Shown here one piece after another: positions 35,001-46,570 of a stretch of DNA of 64,000 nucleotides. Source of the stretch: Larus michahellis (Eukaryota; Chordata; Aves; Charadriiformes; Laridae); assembly GCF_964199755.1 (NCBI RefSeq), contig NC_133906.1, positions 11,532,001-11,596,000 of the forward strand. The letters run 5' to 3'. How positions within the stretch are numbered: position 1 is the stretch's first letter; each line of letters starts with the position of its first letter. The notes beneath the pieces are model-generated. The model did not search any database, was not told the origin of the DNA, and was given only the letters and a program-made list of their open reading frames with translations. The position numbers and the translations under genes are program-made.

Positions 35001-37781
35001 CAAACAGATTAGATAGAAAGCAGCCAAATGTCTGGGCACAATTATATGAAATATAACAATTAATACACATTTTTAAGGCCAAACACAGACAGAACACCAT
35101 GGACATACTGTTGTACCCCTGACAGTACCGCTTACAGCCAGTAGACTGAGGGGCTCTGAGATGAAACTTGGTGTTTCACTGATCATCACCTGTAGCACGG
35201 TCCATTAGAAAGAACACGAGGCCTGGTTTCACGTGTCAAATCAAAGCCCAAATACATCATACTCAAGACACTTCACGGCTTTGTATCCTTGTTTTCATTT
35301 TAATCCCTGTCTTAGGTAGCCAAATGACACTTATGATTTAGGAACAATTGTAATGGTTTCTATATGCTAAGAACACAAATCATCCCCCGTCCAACTGGCA
35401 GGAAAAAGCACGCAGCTCAGGACAGGTAATTGTAGTCTCATTCCATGGGAAGTCAGGCTGATGCGAAGCGCACAGATGTCCTACTGAAAGGGCAGAATGG
35501 TTCCAAAGCCTCAAAATTATTCACATTATTAAATAATGACAGCTCTAGTGAGTCAACATCATAAACCAGGACGAATGCTCCTGACCAGATAATAATATCT
35601 GGGATCCAAAAGGATTATCTCCGACGCTGCACTGGCAGACTAAGCTGCTTGCCAATCATCTCTAACCTACAACTCACAAATTCAGTGGTACTTTACACTT
35701 GAGCCTGCTAGCCCAGGAGGAGGAGAGGTTGAAATTGAAGTGTTGGCAGTGTTCTAACGAACAGGCAAATCTGTGCAACTCATTAACCGCTCCTGTAATC
35801 ATTCTGCACGGGTCAAGTGCTGTTGTACCGTATTTGAGTGTACAACGAACATGTGAATATACATTTGTCCTCTGGGAAATGCGGAGGTATGAAATGTCAC
35901 AGACATACACAGAGAGCAAAATAACTACACAATATTTTTTGCGTATGCCCAGAAATACAGACCAACACCTTCTATTTACGACATAAACATTGCAGCTTCT
36001 GAGTGCTGGTGTTGGGAACGTCAACTCTGAGCTGGCTGAAAGAGAAGCAGCAGCAAACCTGCCTCCTTTGTGAAGACATCCATGGAGGCGGAAGGCTGGC
36101 AGGTTTGACATTCATAGCAGTGGCAGGAAAATCTGACAGCAAGGGGGAAAAGAGAGAGGCTCCACCTACATGAAAGTCCCAAAGGAAAACTACACTTGGG
36201 GTTGGGGGGGGCGGGGGGGAGGAAGCTAGGCCGAATTTCAAACACAAAAAGGATTTCAACTCAATCAAAACCAGACTCAGTCCATTACTCCTGTTCTTAA
36301 GCTCCAGCTGGAGGACACAGTCCATCAGCTCGAGACCTCAGTACTGACCAAAACACCGGGTAGAAAGGTGCCAGCAGAACCCCGCTAGCTGAATTCCTCA
36401 CTTATCCCTGTCACTACAACTAACTACCCACTTTACTTGCCAGCAGGACCTGTGGAGGACCAACTGCTGATAATCACAGAGAATTCTTCTCACAGCCCTG
36501 TTTTCTCATAATTTCACACACCCTCTGTGTCTGTTGTCTGCATCACAGGCGTTTCAGTAAGCAAGCCGAGCTCTTGCTACCTGCCCTGCAAGACTGCAGT
36601 TATTTCCTCACCCATGTAGTATTTCATGCCTTGCTATAGTAGCTATGCAGTATTGACTAAACATTCATGCTTCTGCACGTGCACCCAAAACCAGATATTC
36701 ATCATTCTCTAACCCTGCACATATGAATTCTTTCCACCCTCTGTCCTCCCTGGAGGTTATCTGCAGTTGCAATTTAGGCAGGTCTCGGCTCCTAGATGCG
36801 TAGCAGCAACAGTATTTGATTCTACAGTGATCCGCACCCGCAGGAGCGAAAAGGCCACTGAACAAATACACTTGTGATATGAATCCAAGTCCTCAGTTAA
36901 CAGCTGGGAAGCAGACACAACCCAATCGAGAGGGGACATCTAAGTGAGGAAACAAAGCCAGGCCAAAACAGATTCTCCAAACTTACCTTGAGTTTTACAC
37001 GGCAGGAATAGCAGGACTCTGTATTAATTTTCATATCTTTATTCAACAAGGGAGAGGGGGAAAGGCAGGAGACCAAACACATAAGAAAGACATGGAGATA
37101 AATAAAAACAATTCAGGAGCACAGTTTGAGAAGATAACAAAACATCAGCCTTTTAAAGAAAAATATTCACAGGCATCAATAATAAGAAACTAGGGCAGGG
37201 GGCGGGAGGAAACTATGTAAACTCAATAGCAAAGAACAAGAAGCCGTACCTGCAACTCATAAACCTATAAACCCATTGTAATGACACGTGGAGATTTCAA
37301 TTCAGATTATCCGAGACATTTATCTGTCAAAATTAACTGGAAGTGAAAAGTGCTCTATCAAAGCAACTTTTGTCTAGAGGTGCCACCATATATTTGTGTT
37401 ATGATCAGAGCACCACTTACAAGACAGACCCACATAAAGCAGTAGCAATATGTAACATTCAAAATTTAGTCCTTGGGTGATGCATTTTTTTGCCCTGTCA
37501 GCTACTACAATCTTCAGCAAGTTGATACAGCCTGAACAGCCACAATATAATAAGCTTTTCCCAATACTCTTTAACCCCAACAGAAAGGCTGTATTTACAC
37601 GTTCATGACCATTATGTCTCAGAGGGGAACTTGGCCAGGAAAGCTACTTCTAGCAGAAATGTCAAAATAAATGAGAAAGGAAGTAAGAATTAGCTGCCAC
37701 CCTGTGGAATGAAAGCACATCTGCACCGATTAAATCTTCTGTATCATACTTTGGGGAGAAACGGAAGACAAACAACAGGGC
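23049..37781 (-). CDS. Unrecognised multi-exon gene, predicted OB-fold protein (partial model)
   Basis: A chain of short exons joins in consistent phase on the minus strand. Best supported: 30,458-30,342; 29,540-29,409; 29,190-29,090; 28,827-28,632; 27,622-27,503; 27,411-27,330; 24,328-24,305; 23,734-23,693; 23,269-23,049 (stop). Probable upstream exons: 37,781-37,727; 37,531-37,421; 37,036-36,987; 36,903-36,872; 36,132-36,059; 34,017-33,967; 33,066-32,929; 32,838-32,764; 31,734-31,661. Most have AG/GT borders with good flanks. The protein shows TEDLIGCINLLKIVV then ECYILLLLY, and later TDLMVFVDVGR then HREGLALLW; both resemble OB-fold repeats of the BRCA2, RADX or SHLD2 kind (BRCA2 has DLIGFVVSVV then ECYNLLAIKFW). 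A Cys-rich segment (SCYSC, 20 residues, then SCHCYEC) could be a zinc ribbon in such a fold. AATAAA signals lie at 22,704-22,709 and 22,733-22,738. Weak points: the frame choice at 31.7-32.8 kb, the GTTTGC donor at 36,058, the final exon's own GTAAGA motif, and the missing N-terminus. It could be a decaying gene. Confidence 0.55.
26702..27114 (+). mobile_element. Solo LTR of a bird endogenous retrovirus
   Basis: A 413-base element starts TGTCCTGGTTTCGGCTGGG and ends GGGGTTAAACCGTGACA, with the TG...CA ends of a retroviral LTR, and is flanked by the 5-base duplication CTGGT (26,697-26,701 and 27,115-27,119). A TATATAAATA box near 26,844, an ATTAAA signal near 26,979 and a GGTGGGTGAGCGAGCGGCT tail match the common avian ERV LTR that starts this way. 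No internal retroviral genes are present, so it is a solo LTR. The intact target duplication suggests moderate to young age. It lies in a predicted intron of the OB-fold gene. Confidence 0.9.
31088..31206 (+). mobile_element. CR1 LINE fragment, reverse transcriptase part
   Basis: The segment reads as a short part of CR1 ORF2 (FDTVPHNIL then SKLER), found in avian CR1 reverse transcriptases. It is truncated at both ends and broken after about 15 codons by an in-frame stop. Confidence 0.75.
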
Positions 37782-37799
37782 CTTTGAAACAGGGGAAAA

Positions 37800-40300
37800 T
37801 ACATGAGAGCAAAAGAGCAGGATATCGAAGAAATAATACATGATTTTTTTAATGGTCTTCACAAAAGAGGATGTAAAAAGATACCTAGAAAGGTCTAGTT
37901 TAAACAAAGCAAGCACAACACAAAATTAGGATGCCTTAGGGTTTCTGTATTTAAGTCGTAATACTGCAGCAAGTAACCAAAAAACCTAGTGAATGAATTC
38001 AAACTACTCCCTCTCCCCAAAAAAACCCCAGTAACCCACTCATTTAACATCACCGAGCTTCAGAGCATGAGTCAAAAGGTGACGGTGTCAAGCAGAGGCT
38101 TTCCAACGTGTGTGTTAATTCCAGACTGCCCACTGCTCATCAAATAGACTGAGCGGTATCGGAGACAGGAGACTGGGCTAGCTGAACCAAGTCAGTTTGG
38201 GCTGGCCTTTTCTCCGTTTTCTCTTTTCTGAGGTAATACTGAGCACCACAGTGGCTCCACCGATCAGTTACTGTATTCCTGTGGCAAATACAGAATGGTC
38301 ACAATAGCTGGCTTTTACAAAAATTGGCTTTTGAATGCAGTTTAGATTCTATTTAATTCAAGATATTAATTGCCCCAAACGAGCAAGAGACAGCAGCAAT
38401 GCTGTGATTTCCATTCAGTTGCCAGATTCCCCAATAGGGCCTAGGAAAAACAGAAAGCTTGGAAAATTCTGTGATTTGGCTTTGGCTAAACTTATATCCA
38501 GCACATTTCCTTATAAAACTGACACTGAGTGTTGCTAGTAGAGAGCCTTTACATTAGCTCTATGCTGCAGAGATAGCCATTCACTAAATACGAGGCTTAG
38601 TCATGAGAGCCCATTCCTAACTCCCTTAATAATATATTAATTTCTTATAAATACAACTCCTTAAATCATTACTAAGTGTTTCCTGTAATGCAACACAAGC
38701 TCTTGGGGTCTCAACTACGTCAGAGCAATCCCCAAAGTGTAGCTGAAATTTAGCACCTGCCTTAAAGCACTATGTTGTTTATTTAACTCTGATCATATGA
38801 TGGAAAAATAGAACAGAAATGTATTGATCTTCTGTTTTTTTGGTGTTTTTTATTCCCCCCCCCCCACAAAGTCTGACAATGAAGAATCCCCAGCCCTATT
38901 CTAAATTCTATTTCTCTTTCCTACAGCAAGCTCCTGGTACGACCTGGACCATTCTTCAGTCTGTAAGTCTCCATCTATGATGTTGCAGATAAAAGACCTC
39001 CTCTTCCTGAACATCAGAAAGAACCTCAGACTGTCTCATTATGTTCGTATTAGGATTTCCATATATTTTGAGATGCAAGGTCAGATACTATACGTACCTT
39101 TTGCTGCTTCCTGCACAACTTTCTGGCATATTGACCACCCCTCCCAGCTTTGTGCTATCAGCAAACTCACCGAGGGTACCCTCTGTCCCCTCATCCAGAT
39201 CATTAATGAAGATGGTGACCAAGGCCAGACTCCGTACTGAGCCCGGGGCTATGCTGCCAGCTGCTGGCCTCCAATTAGCCTTCCTGGGACTGATCACCAC
39301 GCTCCGGGCCTGCCCATGCAGACGGTTTTTTACCCACCTCACTGTCCGCTCATCCAGCCTGTACTTCATCAGCTTTTCTATAAAAATGTTATGTGAGACA
39401 ATGTCACAATCCCTTCTACCCATATGAGCTTGTATTGGTAAGAAATAAAGTCGGTGTTTTTTTCCTGAAATGCTTGCACCATTGATTAGGTTGTTGACTA
39501 AAAAAAAAAAAAAAAAGAAAAAAAGAGACAAAAAAAGAACGAACCTGTCTATTCTTCAGCATGTTAACTCTCTGTTGCCATGGTCACAAATTACCATAGT
39601 AACCATTAGATACATCTGTATTTTTAGATTAGAATTGCTTCTATTTTCACAGAAAGCAGATCCGATTGAAATAAACTACTCATTCTTAACAGGAAATACT
39701 ACAAAATTCAGAGTATAAATTAGGGCAACACTACTAAAGTACATAAACACACAGAAAGTGGTTAATTGCAAAAGCGGGGGAGAATACATCACAAACATTG
39801 CCATTGCTCCTTCCTGCAGCTAGAAAGTGGTCTGAACGGAAACCAAACCAAAAAGATTTGAGGACAGTTATTCTCTACGACTATTGTCTCAGCAAGCCTC
39901 GCTGGAAAGTGGCCTAATTAGAAAGCCCAGCAAGCCTAAATAGCCTTTTTGGTCAGGGGTTAACTACAGTATCACTCCATATTTCTCCACTAGAGCCACA
40001 GTTTGTGTCCCCCCCCATTTTTTAAGCAGGGCCTTCACACTCATACACAGGCAATACTGACGCTCAACCTCTTGTAATTCAGCTCTTTGTCAGACGAGTC
40101 TCTGCTCGCTCATTTTTGGTGACTGTATGTTATGCTTATACCCTCTGGTGGACAAAAAGCAATTCACAACCCTCCCTGGGCCTTACTGCCTTTAGACCAG
40201 CACGGTGCCAACAGGAACTCTGTCATGAAAATGTTGAACCAAAACCAAGCATCGCTGCATAGTCCCTAATTTCTGCACTTCAAGGAAGGCCCTTCAGTCA
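37800..40300. other. Predicted intron or upstream region; possible plus-strand exon at 38,927-38,962
   Basis: Apart from the CR1 fragment, this stretch holds a plus-strand 36-base open segment (38,927-38,962) with a TTTCTCTTTCCTACAG acceptor and a TCT|GTAAGTC donor, both good, but no partner exon. Two adjacent RFX X-box-like palindromes lie at 39,574-39,587 and 39,591-39,604. A sequence at about 38,150-38,215 (GACAGGAGACTGGGCTAGC) resembles the tail of an old CR1 or related LINE. Confidence 0.4.
39085..39430 (-). mobile_element. CR1 LINE fragment, reverse transcriptase part
   Basis: On the minus strand the translation contains CDIVSHNIFIEKL, RWVKNRLHG, then IFINDLDEGTEGTLGEFAD, matching the CR1 reverse-transcriptase core, where the catalytic FADD has become FADS. 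The fragment lacks the 3' end and is old and inactive. Confidence 0.85.
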
Positions 40301-40307
40301 CCTTTAC

Positions 40308-40377
40308 CTGGCCAGGTCTCCCTCAGCTTCTCGATTTTCTTATCGGGCTTTCGTTCAACCAACACTGTCTCACACAT
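40308..40377 (-). CDS. Possible first coding exon of the OB-fold gene
   Basis: From an ATG at 40,377 the minus strand is open for 23 codons (MCETVLVERKPDKKIEKL and onward), ending at a good CCAG|GTAAAGG donor in phase 1. The composition is strongly charged and protein-like. No joining exon that fits in phase was found before 37,781, so the link to the downstream exon chain is an inference from strand and position. A pyrimidine-preceded segment near 38,760-38,690 (FGDCSDVVETPRACV) is another possible exon between them. Confidence 0.35.
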
Positions 40378-40379
40378 AG

Positions 40380-43300
40380 CTCAGCATGCCTGAATTCAGA
40401 CATGAATTCACGGTCACATGTCAAAATAAAAATTTCGTTTATCTCTATGTGGCATTCAAAACATTTGAGAAATACTCTAACAGAGTCGTCAAAAGTAAGG
40501 AGTCCGCCAACTCAGTGCCTTCCCAAAAAGGCAGCACCATGACTACAAAAGGTTTGTATTCAATACTAGGTTTGACGATCAGGATAATTTACCGCCTAAT
40601 TTTATAAAGTCACCATAAATTTTCAACTTGCTTTCTTTTTGGGAAGTTACTAAGCATTACTTATGATAAAAGCTTAATTCCCTCGTACATAACAATTTTA
40701 TATGCTTGCCATCCAGCCTGGCTCTCCTCCCTGACCTGCTGCGAAGAACATGACTGAATTGCCCATCCTTGGTAAATCAGCACAGCAATCCATTTCTACT
40801 GCTGCAACAAATCTTTCAGATCGTCTCAGACAGTTGAACTCTTGCTCCTTTAGAGTTCACTCACTTTTGCAGCCTTCCCACAAACATTACTTCTAACATT
40901 ATTTGGCTAAATGCAGGCAGAATGCTCTTGTACAAAGGGTCTGCAGTAAGCGTATTTCAGCCAAAACCCACTGCAAGAAAAGGGAACTACATCAAACTAC
41001 ACTATCGGCTATAGACGCTCACGCTCCCTCCTGGGAATCCAGCCTTAGGCCTTGTTGTAGAAGTCACTGTACGATTCTAGGTCATAGGATTAAGTAACGG
41101 AAAAAAGGTAAATTTCAGTTCTAAAAGACAGTATTTTTCATGTCTCCGCAGTCAGCAAGGTGGAAGCAGTCCCTTGCTTAATAAGAGAAAACATAAGAAA
41201 CATAACCAGGTCGTGAAAGGATAGCAGCTGAGAAACAGAGCAAGGAAGTTAACGGTTTGCTTGCAAGGGGTTTACGGAAAGGTTTTAGGCAAAGAAGCAG
41301 CAAATACCTAAATTTACACAGGAAATTGCAGAAAAAAACCCTGCCAATTTGCCACTGTTTCTTTTCACTTCATATTATTTTGATTCCAGTTCTCATCAGA
41401 AACAGAGCACTGGCAATTGTGACATCGAGTTTTGGGATTCTACAGACAATTGTATATATGAGCGTCGCAAAGTCCAGCATTTGGTTCATCCAAAAATGCA
41501 GGCTTTGTGTGTGTGGGGGTAATTTCCCAGATGAATGCATCCTCTGGAGCTCCCTGCTGGTGCTTCCCCAGCATAACACATCTACTACAAAGTGATGCGA
41601 GATACTTGACGCTCATCTGGTCCTCCCCGCAGATCACGTGCCTGCTGAGGTAAAATTTAAACTTTATTGTTCTGAAGTGAAGAAAGGTTAAAGAATCTCC
41701 ATGCATGTAGCTCATGCCCAGCTTAGGAAGGTAAGACAAAGAGAGAGAGGTGCTGTAAGAAAGAAATCAGGCTGTAGAGTGCAGAGTTTAAGTATTGCTC
41801 GAGGATCAGAAAGTCATCAGTATTTCCTGGACAACTCTGTACTGTACGCAGCCCATTTTCTAATCTAATTCTATCCCACAAGATGCATTCTTAGCTGCTG
41901 GGCAGATTTATTGTCTTCATTTACTGCTCACAGCAATTGTTCTCACAAGTTCCTCTGCACACCTCTTAAGACCTCTTCTGAAGCCTCTAGGCTTCTTAAC
42001 AATACCTAGAAATAACGTAAGACTGAGTTATGCTGATAGTGTCTTGTAATAGTGCCAAATTCCAGATGAAAGGTGACCAGGAATCCTTTCTCCTCAGTAA
42101 CACTAAAGCACATCCCCATACAGCATATGCATTTCTGCACATACCAGCTCTTAAACACTAAATTCAGTAGGCTCCAAAGCACAAATAGCACGGAGGAACC
42201 CCTGGGCTCCCAGCTCTAGGTGGCTCAGCCTGAGCAGGGAAGCTGAAGCAGGTGACCTCCAGAGGTCCCTTCCAGCTCCAACGACTCTATGAGCTCATAT
42301 AGCTTCAGAATACTTTGCTGGTTTTCCACATACCTGACTTTACAGGGCAACTCAGAAAGCGGCACCACAAGATGCTTCAGCCAGGTGGCGCATCACAAAT
42401 TCTTAGTGGGTAAAAGAAGAAATGCTATGGTATTGACCGGTTACATAGAGAGATGTGACTCAGCATCTCCCCAGCAAGCAGCAGGGTAATCTGACAATAT
42501 AGTGTCCGCATCAGAAAGAAGGATAAGAATTTTTTTTTTCCCCCTAGATTTCTCCCTTAGGCAATGAGCCACACTTTCCAGCATTATATGCACATTTGGA
42601 AGACAGACAGGAAAACTCAGCTCAATTCAACAGCTGCTCTCAAGCATGCAACGACACTTCACAGTTAACACGCAAGGCTCCTTGAAACAATGCTATGTGC
42701 GGATCAGAGAACCAGCAGAGTATTCCATAGTTATCCCACTTTCCTCTTAAGGCACTATATTTCATGCTGATTGAGGTGTCAAAGAATAAAATTTTCTGGA
42801 AAGTTGAGGTTCTCTAGAAATCTTGCTTTTCAAGGCAGAAATGGTTTGGCCATATATTGTGAGTGAGTCATACTTCCAAGAGGGTTGTATATAAAAAAGC
42901 AAGCTCAGTACTGCAAAAGGACAATGAATGGAACTCAATTCACTAAAATGGGGGAAGATGTAGCTTCCCCAGAACAAGCCTTGCAATTTTAAGAACACCA
43001 GCATCCCTCTCTCTAATACACCTTCTACCTACCAAGGAAGTTCATCTAGTCTAAAAGAAATCAGTCCCCCAGACTCAGAAACACAAGGCTGCAGAATCAA
43101 AATTAAGATGTTTAGTTGAAGCGTAGGGTTTAAAACCTGACAGTAGTCTCCCCTATATTTTCCTATTGCTTACCCACCATGGAGGATACTGCCAAGCAAG
43201 AAAACATTTTTCCCTTTTATGCAGCAAATCATGAAGTTTTTCAGAAGGGAAAACACATTTCACTGTTTTCTTTTCCAACAGCAGAACACTGACTCTCAGT

Positions 43301-46300
43301 ATTATAAAGCATCGAGGTACAACTTTTCCTTCCAAAAGGCAGTCATGGCTTCATTTTGTACCTCACGGTACAGGTATTCTAGGATAATTTTAGGCACACA
43401 AATGACACATATGTACCATCTCCCCCACCTCCCCAACTTCAGGTATCATTTTCTCTCACTCTGTTTCTCTCTGTGCTCAAGCATATTAGGAAAGGGGTAT
43501 AAACACTGAACACAATGGGTTTTACTGCTAGGTGAGGATTTAGACATTTGCTTAATTGCACAATGAAGCTCACAGATGATACTGAAGAGAAACTACATTC
43601 CAGCATTTCCTGCTGGCAACACTGAACAACAGCTGATAAAAGCATTTTACCAAAACAGCACATTCAGCGTTCTCATTAACAAGAGAATTTCTATGCAAGA
43701 CCATGCCGTCCAATGCAGAATTATATCTAGAAACTCACTAAGAGGTCACGTGTGTGATGGCCAATCTGCAGAGGCTCTGACCAAGCAGAACACAATCTAG
43801 CAGTCACATTTGCACTGGAAGAAGAAAATAGTGTCCATGCTAAGACATCGTTCTTGCTCTGGATAAGTTCTTCTGCTTGACATCACCAGCTTTGTATCAC
43901 ATATTAGGTAATAGCCCCTGACTCTACTCCAGACTCTCCCTTACAACAAGTAGTCGCTTAATTCCCCTGTACAACAAAAGTCAGAGTAAAACTGACCCGT
44001 ACTTACCCACAGGCTAACGACATCAAGCATCAATGCTAAGTACTTAGCACAGGACCTAGCTCAGGAAGACAAAGGTAAATCCAAATGCCCAAACTAAGTC
44101 TTCCTCAAACTGAGTCTGCTTTGAAGCAGGAAGAGTTACTACAAATGAACTGATTCTAGAAAACATTCTGGAAAGTCACTGTACGAAAACTGAGTAACCC
44201 AAGACCATCACAACGCACGCAAAAGGAAAGGGCATGAAGATCAGCATTAAGAGGAGACTAATCAGCCCTTGGCTTCCAGACCAAGTCCCTCACAATGACT
44301 TAACATAGATAATTTGCTATGGAAATTTCTAGTTACAAAAAAAATAATAATCCAGAAATGTGGTCATAAAGATACTTGGTATATAGAGAATAATGGTTCT
44401 GTCTTGTTCAGTACAGTAAAATCTAGGACAGCAATTCCTCACAACTGAATCATCCACATAATCAGTAAAGATTTTTATCCCTCGTATGGAAAGAGGAATT
44501 TCCGTTTGACACAGAGAGAATTCCTGCTTCAGGACATGCCTTTGCAATGTACTAGTGAGACATCTATATGATATTTTCCAACAAACTAAAAAGAACAAAA
44601 TACTTGGGTTTTTTTCTGTGAAACTCAAAACTCAAAGCCAAATCAAGGATTTTCTGCAGGCTTCTGGATAAGGCCTTGTTGATAATTTAGGACAAGTATT
44701 TCTGTCAAGATGCAAGTTTCTGACATGGTCTGTCAAGACTTCAATTTTTGAAAGCTACAAATAAAAGTAAACCCAACTTAATTGGTCTCCTAAAATAACT
44801 AGTCAATTCATAACAATTTGCCATCAAGACAATGGGAAACAAGAAAAAGTTCAGTCCTAATCTTCAACTTTGCAAACTTCTGAAGGGCTGTTCTGTAGGA
44901 CAGAAATACTTGTGGGATGCCACTTGCGGAAGTGTGTCTATACATTGTCAACAGCAAAATACTGGGCCCTGTGAAGAATCCACCATAATTTCAGAAACGT
45001 GACAGCAAAAGACGTGGTCAAACACAGATGCCTGCACCTAGAGCTAAGAATGGTCTTCAGCACAGACAGAGGAGCCAGGTTCCTTTGATAACTAGTTGGT
45101 GATCTATAATGGGTGCTCCCCCCATTACAGGGACAGAAACCCTACCCCTCATAAATTCCCACTGACCCTGTTGGTATGTGTACAGGGGATCTCCCCTTAA
45201 CAACGTTCAACAGATCCAGTATGGCTTGGCATGATGCAAATTTTCTCTGCAGTACTGCAATTTCACTCCCACAATACATAGTCTACATTCAATTGTAGTT
45301 CTGTCCCAAGTGTTACATATTGCTCAAGTTTCAGGACATTGATAAACATGGCACACGGTCAGACAGCAAATTTGTGCAAGGGCTGCAGTAGGATAAAGCA
45401 AGAGGACTGTTTAAACACAGTATTGTTCCCTACTCCCTGCTTTTTATCCCCCATAAATGGAATCCTGGAATTAGCAAAATTCATACATCAGCTATTTATC
45501 AGTTCTCATGCCCTGAGGACTGGATCTCCTAAAGCTGAGAGATAAGGGCCTCTGAAATTCTCAAGTATTCCCGCAGACTATATTGAGCCAGATTTTCCCC
45601 AGTCATCTGCTAGAATGCAAGAATTTGTCCATCGTAACAAGCATCAGGATGACATGGAGTTCAACCAGTAAATGGCAAAGCAACAGTCTCCCTGCCAACT
45701 TTTCCCACTGCGTGGGACTCGCATCACTCTGATGCTCTCACAGGAATCAAAGTGAAACAGAATCTGAAATAAAATTCAAGCAGCTTCAAGAAGAGCCAAA
45801 ATCTTATGGATGCCCAGCTTTCCTTCTCAATAGTTAACTCGTATAAATACCTGCAGCTACTCCATCACCTGTGCATATAACAGCACATTTTCTTCATTAC
45901 TCAGTTTTTCAATTACCTCCCTTCACCTTCCAGAGAAAAAAAAAACAAAACCAAAACCAAAAAACCCAATCTCTTCATCTTCCAGTACTAGTAACGTGAA
46001 TCTAGCATACCCTTCCCATGAGCTAGTCCTTTACGTTCAAAAGCACTCAGTGTGTATCATTTCAGTCACCTTCTCAAAGGGGATGGATGTGACAGGTATG
46101 GTCCTTTCTTAAGGAGGATGAATCATGGTGGGCACTTCTTAACAACACACTGCTGCAGAAGAATACCCAGAGCAAGATAAGACATTTTAGGGAGCCACCC
46201 ACCCCTGTGGAACTCCAGTGTCTAATGTTTTTCCAGCTTCTGTGCAATGGATGTCTCTAACCCTAGCCAGTTCTTCCAGCAAAGATTCTCCCCAACTAGG

Positions 46301-46570
46301 GTTATACAGTGGGAATTCCAAAGCAACAGGCTATGTACAGACATATCAGCATTCCCTCCAACAGAGAGATGAAAGGAGAAAATTCCTGAGGATGTGTATC
46401 CTCTACTCCACTTTCTGAATCCCAGCCTCCCCCTTGCCTTGGAATGAGCTCTACAAAGCAGTTATCTGTTATGTACATGAATCTCGGCTCCCTTCCTTCG
46501 GGGAGTTTCCCCTCAAAAGTGACAGGCAAATCCCAGGACAGAGACAGTTGCTGGGGAGGGGGAGGTCTCC
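40380..46570. other. Intergenic region and REEP2 3' UTR side
   Basis: Mostly unique AT-rich sequence. The right-hand part, starting from 46,570 and running leftward, must include the REEP2 3' UTR, but I did not find a convincing minus-strand AATAAA to fix its end. Apart from the small CR1 fragment at 42.2 kb I see no repeat and no coding exon that I can support. Confidence 0.4.
42190..42296 (+). mobile_element. CR1 LINE 3' end fragment
   Basis: About 100 bases of the CR1 tail: CCCAGCTCTAGGTGGCTC, then GAGCAGGGAAGC, then GACCTCCAGAGGTCCCTTCC and the ACTCTATGA end. Strongly 5'-truncated. Confidence 0.8.

Noticed and set aside
35674-36111. 146-codon minus-strand open frame
   Set aside because: It overlaps a predicted exon in another frame and has no domain pattern; treated as chance.
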